A DNA stretch of 14,080 nt from Actinomycetota bacterium (GCA_947452525.1 CANGCW010000011.1:1-14080); one strand, 5' to 3'. Numbered from the stretch's first letter, positions 1 through 7,422 are shown. Notes: generated from the letters alone by a model not told the origin. Program-made: numbers and translations.

Positions 1-510
1 GATGATGGGCATCAAGACATCTATGTGCCAAGCAAGTGATACTCGACCAGCAAGAAATGCGCCAAGGATTGCAGTTAGTAGCGCACCTGCGCTCCACGTT
101 CCATGCATGCGTGGGAGAAAGGATTCACCACTCAACGTCTGGCGATGTAACGCCTGGGCGTTGATGGAGGTGTGATAAACACCGAAACATCCGGAGGCAA
201 TGATCATTGCCAGCACAAAAAATATTGGCCGTTGAATATGTGGCTGAAGAGCCATATCAACATAGAGGACGCTTGATGCCGCAATCAAAACTCGCTTCGG
301 GCCAAACCTATGAACAAGTTGGCCAGCGGCAATCAGGCTGATGACGGCGCCAATTGCACCGAAACTGAGGAGTGTTCCCATCGTGCCGTTGTTGACGCCG
401 AGGTTCGCCTTCATATCTGGCGTGCGAGGCGCAATCGCCATCAGACCAATACCAAATAAGAAGAAGAGAAGGCGTTGGTGGAGTCGTTCGCTCTTTGAGA
501 TCGTAATCAT
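1..510 (-). CDS. MFS transporter, N-terminal part (runs off left edge)
   Basis: This is the first 170 residues of a membrane transporter of the major facilitator superfamily; the rest lies beyond the left edge. The start is the ATG at 510-508, whose A is also the last base of the upstream gene's TAA stop (TAATG), so translation is probably coupled. The product begins MITISKSERLHQRLLFF and has hydrophobic segments at about residues 14-26, 43-63, 72-84, 95-112 and 140-158. The loop after the second segment reads GQLVHRFGPKRVL, a recognisable form of MFS motif A (G-x-L-a-D-r-x-G-r-k). Family knowledge places it in the cytoplasmic membrane as a secondary transporter. The substrate cannot be told. 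It appears to be the third gene of an operon with the thioredoxin-like and DUF4032 genes. Confidence 0.85.
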   Translation of the reverse strand, partial: MITISKSERLHQRLLFFLFGIGLMAIAPRTPDMKANLGVNNGTMGTLLSFGAIGAVISLIAAGQLVHRFGPKRVLIAASSVLYVDMALQPHIQRPIFFVLAMIIASGCFGVYHTSINAQALHRQTLSGESFLPRMHGTWSAGALLTAILGAFLAGRVSLAWHIDVLMPII

Positions 511-1412
511 TAGAAGAGCGCGCTAGCTAAGCGCTTGCGGGCGTCAATCAGAATCGGATCTGCTGGATCGATGAGCGCGAAGAGGCCAACAAGGTGTTCG
601 CGGACAACCTTCTTAGAATCAACATCTACGATTTTTACCAGTTCGATGAGGCGACTGTAGGAGGCCTCATACTCTCCAAGTGCAATCTCGATATCAGCAC
701 ATTGCATCTGCAGGGCGAGATCCGTCTTCTCAACTGCACCCCGAGCAAGCACTTCGCCGAACTCAAGACCATGAACACGCGAGAGGAGCTCTACCTGGGC
801 TAAACCAAGAGCGGCAATATTGCTATTCGGAGCGCGATTGAGCCACGCCTTGTAAGCAGCACTCGCTCCTTCATAATCCTCGTTCTCAAGGGCGGCCATC
901 GCTGCCTCTTCCTCAGGCTCTAGCTTCTCCTCAGTTGAAGCATCCATTGCCGGTGCCTGCCCTACGCCCTTCTCGGCAGCGAGTGTGAGAACCTTCTCAA
1001 TAACAGATTGAATCTGGGCAATAGGCGGCATCGCTTCAAAGAGTGGAACTAGCTGTTCCGCGATCAAGGCAAGCGCGAATGGGACAGCTTTTACCTGGAG
1101 TGCCTGAGCAACTTCTGGCTCAGTATCAACATCGAGAGAGGCGAAGACCCATGACTTCGTTGAATCCTCACTCTGCAACTTCGCGACAACTTTAAGCAAC
1201 TCTTGCGACTGTGCGCTGCGGGGAGACCAACAGATCAAAACAACGACCGAGGCATTAGAAATTGGAAGCACTTCATTAACTAAGTTCGATTGCTTGGTAA
1301 CGAGGCCGAAGGCCTCTGCAGGAAGTTCAACAGTTGGCTTCTTTAACGAACCGAGATCGAAGGCGCGACCAAAGGCACTAGATGCGCCGGGAACTCCTGA
1401 ATTCATACTCAC
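510..1412 (-). CDS. Thioredoxin-fold/TPR protein of the CnoX (YbbN) type, no redox cysteines
   Basis: The protein (300 aa) has an N-terminal thioredoxin fold (about residues 27-145) joined by an acidic linker (150-172) to a helical TPR-like region (about 165-300). The active-site position reads W62-S-P-R-S66 where thioredoxin has W-C-x-x-C, so both cysteines are serine. The cis-proline loop is kept (AVP at 109-111). This architecture matches E. coli CnoX/YbbN, a chaperone-holdase that binds unfolded proteins, and actinobacterial 'tetratricopeptide repeat' proteins annotated as thioredoxin. A cytoplasmic, non-catalytic protein-binding role is inferred. The start is GTG at 1412 or, six bases downstream, ATG at 1406. 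Neither has a convincing ribosome binding site; GTG has a weak CAAGAT -10-like hexamer 6 bases upstream. The gene follows the DUF4032 gene after 36 bases and overlaps the MFS gene by one base. Confidence 0.85.
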   Translation of the reverse strand: MSMNSGVPGASSAFGRAFDLGSLKKPTVELPAEAFGLVTKQSNLVNEVLPISNASVVVLICWSPRSAQSQELLKVVAKLQSEDSTKSWVFASLDVDTEPEVAQALQVKAVPFALALIAEQLVPLFEAMPPIAQIQSVIEKVLTLAAEKGVGQAPAMDASTEEKLEPEEEAAMAALENEDYEGASAAYKAWLNRAPNSNIAALGLAQVELLSRVHGLEFGEVLARGAVEKTDLALQMQCADIEIALGEYEASYSRLIELVKIVDVDSKKVVREHLVGLFALIDPADPILIDARKRLASALF

Positions 1413-1448
1413 GGGGCTATCTTGCCAAACTTCCCGCCTTCCGCCTAT

Positions 1449-2726
1449 TTACTCCCCTTGAGCTACGAGGTCGCTCGCGTAATCTTCGGCTGCAGCTTGT
1501 GTGCCGGAATCAGTTCTAAAGGGAAGAATCTTCTCGACGTAATCTTGGGTCGCGAAATCAAGACCCAAGTCTCGTCCCGCCTTCTCGCCTAAGTACCAGC
1601 GATGTTCAAGAATCTCATGGAACATCTGTGCCGGTTCAACGCGACCGCGAAGGTCAGCCGGAATCATTCCAATCACGTGGTCGTAAACCTTTGTCAGCCA
1701 GGTATGCGCAGACTCTTCAATCGGCGGCTTTGGATTTGGTTCACGTGAACGGTAGCGATCGAAGGATGCGAGCAAGCGCTTGGCTTGCAACTCCTCTGCA
1801 TCGATTCCAAGGATCTGCTTGAGACGCGCTTGGTGATAACCGGCCGCCACAAGTTTTGGAACAAACTTAAGGATTCCCTTCTCACCATCAAGTGCAACCT
1901 CAACCTCTTCCACTGCAAAGCCAAGATCTTGGAGCGAGCGCATCGCCTTCTCCACTGCATGTCGATCCTTCGGATCAAGAATCTTTGGTTCATTTAACGC
2001 AGCCCAGAGGCGTCGGTAACGTGCAATAACTCCCTTAGAAGAGCGAATGGGGTCCATCCCAGGATGGAGGTAACCCGCGATTGCTAAATCTTCTAACTCG
2101 GCCGCAACATTGAAGAGGGAGATCTCTAGATCATGTTCGCGTTGGCCTTCAGTGAGCGCGCTCTGGAACTCACCCGTCTCAGCATCCACGAGGTAGGCGG
2201 AGTACTGGTCAGCATCGCGGCGGAAGAGGGCATTCGAGAGTGAGCAGTCGCCCCACCAGAAACCGATGAGATGCAACTTCACAAGAAGGAGAGCGAGCGC
2301 ATTCGCCATCATGTTGATCTCATGTGGCGTGACGTTAGAACTCAGGATGACGCGATAAGGCAGTGAGTAAGGAAGGTATCTAGTCACAAGAGCCGTGGGA
2401 AGTTCATTGCCGCGGTTATCGAGGCGGCCATCAACCACAGCTAGCGGCTCAACAGAGGGTGCGCCTCTGGATGCCAATTCACGCAAGAGCGCGTACTCGC
2501 GCTTGGAGAACTCTTCAACGGTCTCCTTGACTGCATAGACATCTTCATCGCGGTCGCCAGTGCGGACAAGGCGCACAACGTGGCGGGAGATACCTCGCAT
2601 TGAGGTGAGGCCAGGATCTTCCGTCCAATCCTCGAGCGATTTACTCCATGGCAGGTCATACAAGGAGAGGATCTCTCCCCCGCTACCTGTGATGCGCAAA
2701 TCTCCCATGGCGTAATTCTCTCGCAT
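1449..2726 (-). CDS. DUF4032 protein with an intact kinase-like N-terminal domain
   Basis: The 425-residue protein resembles actinobacterial proteins annotated as DUF4032 / lipopolysaccharide-kinase-like. The first ~220 residues read as a protein-kinase-like fold with the key residues in order: the phosphate-binding Lys in AVKE (K67), the catalytic loop WGDCSLSN (D160, N165) and the metal-binding Asp in LVDAETG (D181). The remainder (about 220-390) is the charged helical DUF4032 region. Phosphotransfer activity is therefore plausible, but the substrate is unknown and family members are mostly uncharacterised. The ATG at 2726 is preceded by AAGGAAG with 9 bases spacing, a good ribosome binding site. 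A second in-frame ATG lies at residue 7. It is the first gene of the minus-strand operon 2726-1 and diverges from the AI-2E-type gene across 83 bases. Confidence 0.85.
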   Translation of the reverse strand: MRENYAMGDLRITGSGGEILSLYDLPWSKSLEDWTEDPGLTSMRGISRHVVRLVRTGDRDEDVYAVKETVEEFSKREYALLRELASRGAPSVEPLAVVDGRLDNRGNELPTALVTRYLPYSLPYRVILSSNVTPHEINMMANALALLLVKLHLIGFWWGDCSLSNALFRRDADQYSAYLVDAETGEFQSALTEGQREHDLEISLFNVAAELEDLAIAGYLHPGMDPIRSSKGVIARYRRLWAALNEPKILDPKDRHAVEKAMRSLQDLGFAVEEVEVALDGEKGILKFVPKLVAAGYHQARLKQILGIDAEELQAKRLLASFDRYRSREPNPKPPIEESAHTWLTKVYDHVIGMIPADLRGRVEPAQMFHEILEHRWYLGEKAGRDLGLDFATQDYVEKILPFRTDSGTQAAAEDYASDLVAQGE

Positions 2727-2809
2727 AGCAGGCGACTTCCTTACCCTTTTCGGTTACGAACGTGTAAATGAATGGTGGCGAATCCCACTTCAGGCTTTAA
2801 AATCAATCT
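2727..2809. promoter_or_regulatory. Divergent intergenic region; leaderless-type promoter for the AI-2E-type gene
   Basis: This 83-base gap separates the DUF4032 gene (-) from the membrane-protein gene (+). On the plus strand TAAAAT (2798-2803) is followed by exactly 6 bases and then the ATG at 2810, so transcription would start at the start codon and the mRNA would have no leader. No convincing -35 box is seen. On the minus strand an AAGGAAG ribosome binding site lies 9 bases before the ATG at 2726, but I could not pick out a clear -10 for that direction. Confidence 0.5.
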
Positions 2810-3949
2810 ATGGCTAACGCAATCAAGAAGCTTCCGGCTCGTATTCGCACAAAGAAGGTAGCGGCCAAGGCGCCCGTCGCCAAACGCGATATGGGCAATG
2901 CCGGTCAGCCGCTTGATCATGGCCACCCGTTCTACTTCGGCTTCCTCGCCGCATCTGGTGGAATTCTTGCGCTTACACTGCTGAAGGCGCTCTCGAGTGC
3001 GAGTCAGGTATTTATTCTCATTATCATCTCCCTTTTCTTAGCAGCTGGTCTCAACCCAGCTGTTGAGTTCTTCCAGCGTCGAGGGTTGAAACGTGGCGCA
3101 TCCGTGGGAGTCATTGTTCTCATCACAATCGCATTTGTAACCCTCTTCGCCTTTGCCATCATCCCGCCGCTTGTTGATCAGATAGATGCGCTCGTGCGCC
3201 ACGCGCCAACTCTTGTCACCGACCTAAAAAGTACAAAGTGGATTGCAACGTTAAATAATCACTTTGGCATCGTTGACTCGCTGCAGGCAAAGGTAACCTC
3301 ACTCTTTAAAGGTGGGCAGATAACTGTTGGCGCATTCGGTGGTGTTATTGGCGTGGGTAAAGCTGTCGTATCTGGCGCTATCTCTGCGCTAACAATTCTC
3401 GTCTTAACGCTCTACTTCACCGCATCGCTCCCAACTGTGACCCATTCGCTCTATCGCCTTGTTCCTAAGTCTCGACGCGAGCGAGTATCAAAGATTACCG
3501 ATGAGATTATTGCTAGGACCGGCGCCTTCGTTGGTGGACAAGTGACTGTGGCCGTCATTGCCGGCTTCTTCATTCTTATAGTCGCCCTGATTCTTCATCT
3601 TCCTTATGCCACAGCTCTTGCCTTGGTCGTCTTTATTTGCGGTCTGATCCCACTCATTGGTCATCTTCTTGGCGTATCGGTAGTGACGGTTGTCGCATTT
3701 ACAAAGTCACCGCTGATTGCACTTGTCGCTTTCCTCATCTACGTCGCATATGTGCAGGTAGAGAATTATGTGATCATGCCTCGCATTATGAAGCGCTCAC
3801 TTGAGATGCCTGGGCTGATCACGATTATCGCCGCACTTCTTGGCACGAGTTTGCTTGGTCTAGTCGGTGGAATTCTCGCTGTACCTATCGCCGCCGCTGT
3901 CTTGCTCATCGTTGATGAAGTCTTTATTGGCAAAGCAGATGCGAGTTAA
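2810..3949 (+). CDS. AI-2E family transporter (YdiK/PerM-type membrane protein)
   Basis: This 379-residue integral membrane protein belongs to the family known as 'AI-2E transporter' or DUF20. A basic, probably cytoplasmic N-terminus (about 1-38, many Lys/Arg) is followed by membrane segments near 42-60, 66-84, 98-118, 186-206, 240-262, 266-286, 290-312 and 334-368. The amphipathic stretch 120-170 between the third and fourth segments is typical of the family. Hallmark motifs are GLIPLIGHLLG (278-288), QVENYVIMPRIM (316-327) and LVGGILAVPIAA (351-362). Members have been linked to autoinducer export, Na+/H+ exchange or general efflux, so the substrate cannot be assigned. The start is ATG 2810 with no ribosome binding site, consistent with the leaderless -10 just upstream. 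The stop overlaps that of the convergent hydrolase gene in a shared TTAA. Confidence 0.88.
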   Translation: MANAIKKLPARIRTKKVAAKAPVAKRDMGNAGQPLDHGHPFYFGFLAASGGILALTLLKALSSASQVFILIIISLFLAAGLNPAVEFFQRRGLKRGASVGVIVLITIAFVTLFAFAIIPPLVDQIDALVRHAPTLVTDLKSTKWIATLNNHFGIVDSLQAKVTSLFKGGQITVGAFGGVIGVGKAVVSGAISALTILVLTLYFTASLPTVTHSLYRLVPKSRRERVSKITDEIIARTGAFVGGQVTVAVIAGFFILIVALILHLPYATALALVVFICGLIPLIGHLLGVSVVTVVAFTKSPLIALVAFLIYVAYVQVENYVIMPRIMKRSLEMPGLITIIAALLGTSLLGLVGGILAVPIAAAVLLIVDEVFIGKADAS

Positions 3950-4665
3950 AGCTCTGTAGGTAGTGGCAAGCGCTCCGGCGCAATAATCTGCGTAATCTCA
4001 GTCAGCACGCGGTACACAGCGGGCTCGCCCACCCATAAATGCTTTGCACCATCGACCGGGATGAGTTGTAATTGCTTGAGAGGCGCGAAAGCTACGCGTG
4101 CCGCATCTGGCTTCAGGTAATCATCATGCTCGGGAACGAGGGCGATGACAGGTCGACCATCTTCTGCCCAATATTCAAGATCACTTACTTGTGAAGTGCG
4201 AAGCGGTGGTGCCAAAAGAATGAGGCCTTTAACGTGTGGGTCACGTGCATGGCGAAGTGCGAGATCTGTTCCGAACGACCAGCCAGCAACCCAAAGGTTC
4301 TCTGCGCCTAAATCATTAACAGCGAAGGCAATGGCCGCTTCAACATCAAACTTCTCGCTGGTGCCGTTATCGAATTCGCCCTCTGACTTACCTGCTTCGG
4401 ATTCCGTACCGCGAGTGTTGAAGCGGAGAATTTCAATACCTGCCATCTCGGGAAGTCGGTTTGCTGCCTTCTTATAGACATGGGAGTCCATCATCCCGCC
4501 ATGGGTAGGGAGGGGGTGAAGGCAGATCAGGGTGCCGGTACGCGGGCCAACCGGTGAAGCGACCTCACCAATGAGAATGAGTCCATCGCTGGTATGTAAG
4601 CGGATTGGGCGTCGATTCGCTGGAAGAACCGTGCTGGGGCGAATCGGACCTATTAACTCTGACAC
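3946..4665 (-). CDS. Alpha/beta hydrolase
   Basis: The product (239 aa) has the alpha/beta hydrolase fold of the small 'alpha/beta superfamily hydrolase' group (COG2945-like). The nucleophile elbow is G128-W-S130-F-G132. The acid is probably D181 or D182 in PEHDD, and the catalytic histidine is H209 in DGAKHLW. The oxyanion region is LHPLPTHGG (49-57), close to the HPHP-like motif of this group. It has no signal peptide and is probably a cytoplasmic esterase or acylhydrolase of unknown substrate. The start is GTG 4665, chosen because TAAACT ends exactly 6 bases upstream (leaderless arrangement) and no ribosome binding site is present. It diverges from the aldehyde dehydrogenase across 22 bases, so both may be expressed together. 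Its stop overlaps the end of the convergent membrane-protein gene by 4 bases. Confidence 0.87.
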   Translation of the reverse strand: MSELIGPIRPSTVLPANRRPIRLHTSDGLILIGEVASPVGPRTGTLICLHPLPTHGGMMDSHVYKKAANRLPEMAGIEILRFNTRGTESEAGKSEGEFDNGTSEKFDVEAAIAFAVNDLGAENLWVAGWSFGTDLALRHARDPHVKGLILLAPPLRTSQVSDLEYWAEDGRPVIALVPEHDDYLKPDAARVAFAPLKQLQLIPVDGAKHLWVGEPAVYRVLTEITQIIAPERLPLPTEL

Positions 4666-4687
4666 AAAATAAGTTTAGTCTTTACCT
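4653..4687 (+). promoter_or_regulatory. Promoter for the aldehyde dehydrogenase gene, leaderless type
   Basis: A -35-like TTAACT (4653-4658), a 17-base spacer, a -10 TAGTCT (4676-4681) and 6 further bases lead straight to the GTG at 4688. Transcription would begin at or next to the start codon. The -35 box lies inside the 5' end of the divergent hydrolase gene. No Shine-Dalgarno sequence is present, which agrees with a leaderless mRNA. Confidence 0.6.
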
Positions 4688-4699
4688 GTGAGCATACAA
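4666..4699 (-). promoter_or_regulatory. Promoter for the alpha/beta hydrolase gene, leaderless type
   Basis: On the minus strand TTGTAT (4699-4694), a 16-base spacer and TAAACT (4677-4672) precede the GTG at 4665 by 6 bases. The -10 shares positions 4676-4677 with the -10 of the opposite promoter, so the two promoters interlock. The -35 lies within the aldehyde dehydrogenase coding sequence. Confidence 0.55.
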
Positions 4700-6157
4700 A
4701 CCGAGATCTTCCCCTCCCATAATCCACGTACCGGTGAGGTCCTCTTCGAGTACCGGAATACATCGCCCGATGAAGTTCTCCGCGCAGTCGCACGCGCTCG
4801 TGCGGCGACGGTTGCATGGCAGGCACTCGGCTACAAGGGTCGCCGAAAAGTATTGCTCGAGTGGAGCTCTCTCCTCACAAAGAGAATTGATGAACTCGGT
4901 GAATTAATTGCATCAGAGACAGGTAAGCCACAGAGTGATGCTGTTCTTGAAGCGACGCTCGCGATTGGCCATCTGGCATGGGCAGCGAAGAAGGCGGAGG
5001 GCGTTCTTGCAAAATCGGTACGAAGCCCAGGTCTTCTTATGTTCAATATGTCGGCACATGTTGAGCGATCACCGTATGGAGTCGTAGGCGTTATCGGACC
5101 GTGGAATTACCCAGTCTTCACGCCGATGGGATCTATCGCTTACTCGTTAGCGAGTGGAAATACCGTTGTATTCAAGCCAAGTGAATACACGCCTGGTGTT
5201 GGACATTGGTTGGGTGAGACATTTAGTGAAGTCGCACCATTTGCCGATATTTTCCAGGTCGTTACAGGTTTGCCGGATACCGGTCGCGCACTCACCGAGA
5301 GCGCAATAGATAAATTAGCCTTCACTGGATCAACGCGCACCGCAAAGAAAGTCGCAGCATCATGTGCGGAACGGATGATCCCGGTCGTTCTCGAGTGTGG
5401 TGGAAAAGATCCCATCATCGTCGCGGAAGATGCCGATATCAAGAAGGCAGCGGAGTACTCACTCTGGTCTGCAATGTCGAATGCTGGTCAGACCTGCATC
5501 GGAGCTGAACGAGTCTATGTTGAGGCAGGTGTTGCGAAGGAATTTATCGCGGAAATAGAGCGTCAAGCAAGGGAGATCAAAGCAGGTGAGAACTATGGCC
5601 CTGCAACGATGCCATCTCAGTTGGCTGTTATTCAGAGCCATATTAATGATGCTGCAGATAAAGGCGGATACTTCCTCATCGGCGGTCGCGAATCAGTACA
5701 AGCTCCATTCGTATCGCCAACAATCATTCTCAATGTTCCTGAAGATTCCTTAGCAATCACAGATGAGACTTTTGGGCCAACGCTGACAATTAATACGGTT
5801 GCGAGTATCGATGAGGCGATCAGGCTTTCCAATGCTTCCAAGTACGGTCTAGCCGCATCCGTCTGGTCGAAGCGCAATGGCGAGAAGATTGCATCCCAAC
5901 TTCAGTGCGGAATGGTCTCTATCAACTCCGTCATCGCTTTTGCCGCAATCGCTTCACTCCCATTTGGCGGCGTGAAAGATAGTGGTTACGGACGCATCCA
6001 TGGCGAAGAGGGTCTGAAGGAGTTCACCTACTCTCGTGCGGTTGTGAAGAGAAGATTCCCCATCCCCGTGGAGTTCACAACTTTTAAGCGGACCAAGTTT
6101 GCGGATGGTTTTATCAAGACGATGATTCGCATCCTGCACTCACGCGGACTTGGCTAA
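4688..6157 (+). CDS. Aldehyde dehydrogenase (NAD(P)+-dependent ALDH superfamily)
   Basis: At 489 residues this is a full-length ALDH that oxidises an aldehyde to its acid in the cytoplasm. The expected residues are present: the oxyanion Asn in GPWNYP (N140), the cofactor Lys in VVFKPSE (K163), the Rossmann motif FTGST (212-216), the general base Glu in LECGGKD (E236), the nucleophile Cys in NAGQTC (C270) and the ribose-binding Glu in DETFGP (E360). The C-terminus SLPFGGVKDSGYGR (423-436) is also standard. Length and motifs fit succinate-semialdehyde or broad-range aldehyde dehydrogenases, but the substrate cannot be fixed from sequence. The last ~20 residues are basic and amphipathic, so loose membrane association is possible. 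The start is GTG 4688, supported by the -10 element 6 bases upstream and the divergent hydrolase start 22 bases away. Confidence 0.95.
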   Translation: MSIQTEIFPSHNPRTGEVLFEYRNTSPDEVLRAVARARAATVAWQALGYKGRRKVLLEWSSLLTKRIDELGELIASETGKPQSDAVLEATLAIGHLAWAAKKAEGVLAKSVRSPGLLMFNMSAHVERSPYGVVGVIGPWNYPVFTPMGSIAYSLASGNTVVFKPSEYTPGVGHWLGETFSEVAPFADIFQVVTGLPDTGRALTESAIDKLAFTGSTRTAKKVAASCAERMIPVVLECGGKDPIIVAEDADIKKAAEYSLWSAMSNAGQTCIGAERVYVEAGVAKEFIAEIERQAREIKAGENYGPATMPSQLAVIQSHINDAADKGGYFLIGGRESVQAPFVSPTIILNVPEDSLAITDETFGPTLTINTVASIDEAIRLSNASKYGLAASVWSKRNGEKIASQLQCGMVSINSVIAFAAIASLPFGGVKDSGYGRIHGEEGLKEFTYSRAVVKRRFPIPVEFTTFKRTKFADGFIKTMIRILHSRGLG

Positions 6158-6166
6158 GTAGAACTC

Positions 6167-6502
6167 TTAGAACTTAGGGGCGTTACGGGTACGCTGCACA
6201 TTTGGCTTGCGGTGATCCTTCTTCTCCCAACATCGAGTATGCCAGTGTCTGCGATCATCAACATCATCATGTGGCCATGCCACAATGTGTGGAGTTGCAG
6301 TAGGGATCAGCTGATCACATCCAGGACAGCGGTAGGGCTTTGTTGAAGTGGAGCCGGTAATTTTGCGAACAGTGTAGAAACCCTCTTCGTGCTCCTCTAT
6401 CGTGGAGAAGGAGCGAGAGATATCACCCTCTTCATCGCTCGGCCGTGTACCGCCTGGCCCACCCCGGTTGGAGCGCTTAGGGTGATTTCTCCGTGGGCTC
6501 AT
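6167..6502 (-). CDS. Small conserved actinobacterial protein with a CxxC...H...HxHxxC motif
   Basis: The 111-residue product matches, from memory, a small conserved actinobacterial family often mis-named 'ATP/GTP-binding protein'; no nucleotide-binding motif is visible. The first ~30 residues are basic, Gly/Arg-rich and look disordered. The core reads YRCPGCDQLIP (57-67) then HIVAWP (72-77) and HWHTRCW (86-92), giving C59, C62, H72, H86/H88 and C91 as likely ligands for a zinc ion. The tail is basic and ends RTRNAPKF. Zinc binding and perhaps nucleic-acid contact are inferred; the function is unknown. The ATG at 6502 has GGGAG 9 bases upstream. Its stop is 9 bases from the convergent aldehyde dehydrogenase stop, and it diverges from the ABC operon. 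Confidence 0.85.
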   Translation of the reverse strand: MSPRRNHPKRSNRGGPGGTRPSDEEGDISRSFSTIEEHEEGFYTVRKITGSTSTKPYRCPGCDQLIPTATPHIVAWPHDDVDDRRHWHTRCWEKKDHRKPNVQRTRNAPKF

Positions 6503-6579
6503 ACCCTTATTCTCCCTGATAATTGAGTAAATTCACTCTCAGATTGGCAGAGTCTCCACCATCAGGGCAGGATTACCTC
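6503..6579. promoter_or_regulatory. Divergent intergenic region upstream of the ABC operon
   Basis: This 77-base gap lies between two divergent genes. On the plus strand GATAAT (6518-6523) is a good -10 match that would give a leader of about 50 bases ending in AGGA (6569-6572), 7 bases before the ATG at 6580. On the minus strand the overlapping AATTAT (6524-6519) could serve the small CxxC protein gene. No convincing -35 box is seen for either direction, so the promoter calls are weak. Confidence 0.35.
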
Positions 6580-7422
6580 ATGTCAGCAGCAATCTCCATA
6601 AGCGGGGCCACCAAGTCATACGACGAGAAGTGCGTCCTACAAGGTATCGACCTTGAGATTCAGAGCGGTGAGATCTTCGCAATCCTTGGCCCAAATGGAG
6701 CAGGAAAGACGACCCTGGTCGAAATCCTCGAGGGCTACCGTGAGCGCGATAGCGGTCAGGTCACCGTCCTTGGTATCGATCCATCGAGCGCATCGCTTGA
6801 GTGGCGGAACCGAATCGGCATTGTCCTTCAGAATGCGAGCGATGCTGGTGACCTTACTGTTACAGAGGTCGTCGAGAACTTTGCCCACTATTACACCAAT
6901 GCAAAGCCACCGGCGAAGGTCATTGATCAGGTTGGTTTGAGCGATAAGGCAGGTTCAAAGGTCAACACCCTCTCTGGCGGACAACGCCGTCGTCTCGATG
7001 TCGCACTCGGCATAATCGGCTCCCCTGAAATTCTCTTCCTTGATGAGCCAACTACAGGTTTTGATCCTGAAGCGCGCCGTGAGTTCTGGGGCTTGATTAG
7101 AGGCCTTCGCGAAGAGGGCACAACGATTCTTCTGACCACCCACTACCTCGATGAAGCAGAAGAGCTCGCAGATCGCGTGGCTGTTCTCGTTGATGGTCGG
7201 ATCAAAGAGGTCGCTCGTCCTAGTGAATTAGGTGGCCGCAACTCTAAAGGTGCGCGCATCACCTGGAGTGATGGCAGCGGCGATCACTTCGAGGAGAGCG
7301 CAACTCCAACCGAGTTTTTGAGGAAACTATCCGTGCAATTTGAGGGCGAGATTCCAAATTTACAGATTAAAAGGCCAACGCTTGAAGATATCTACCTAGA
7401 GATGATTGAGGGACGCGCATGA
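6580..7422 (+). CDS. ABC transporter ATP-binding protein (ABC-2/DrrA-like)
   Basis: This 280-residue ATPase powers an ABC-2 type exporter. It has Walker A GPNGAGKTT (37-45), a Q-loop glutamine (Q84), the signature LSGGQ (131-135), Walker B ILFLDEP with catalytic E156, and the switch histidine in TTHYLDEAE (H188). The C-terminal ~70 residues form the extension common in DrrA/NodI-like subunits, ending with PTLEDIYLEM. A longer reading frame begins at TTG 6523, but ATG 6580 is preferred: AGGA lies 7 bases upstream, and the extra 19 residues are not conserved-looking. The last four bases overlap the permease start (ATGA), which couples translation. The neighbouring genes suggest export or positioning of a substrate related to the secreted third protein, but that is inference. 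Confidence 0.93.
   Translation: MSAAISISGATKSYDEKCVLQGIDLEIQSGEIFAILGPNGAGKTTLVEILEGYRERDSGQVTVLGIDPSSASLEWRNRIGIVLQNASDAGDLTVTEVVENFAHYYTNAKPPAKVIDQVGLSDKAGSKVNTLSGGQRRRLDVALGIIGSPEILFLDEPTTGFDPEARREFWGLIRGLREEGTTILLTTHYLDEAEELADRVAVLVDGRIKEVARPSELGGRNSKGARITWSDGSGDHFEESATPTEFLRKLSVQFEGEIPNLQIKRPTLEDIYLEMIEGRA

Noticed and set aside
341..526. 61-residue plus-strand frame across the MFS start
   Set aside because: It is antisense to the MFS coding sequence, which shows a clear motif A and membrane segments.
4145..4477. 110-residue reading frame antisense to the alpha/beta hydrolase
   Set aside because: Shadow of a gene with intact catalytic residues; the translation has no recognisable feature.
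6158..6180. Short repeat TTAGAACT near the 6157/6167 junction as a possible terminator
   Set aside because: It is a direct near-repeat, not an inverted one, and no T-run follows, so it cannot form a terminator hairpin.
6523..6579. TTG start giving a 19-residue longer ABC ATPase
   Set aside because: No ribosome binding site before it, and the ATG at 6580 has AGGA at 7 bases; the extension does not resemble the family.
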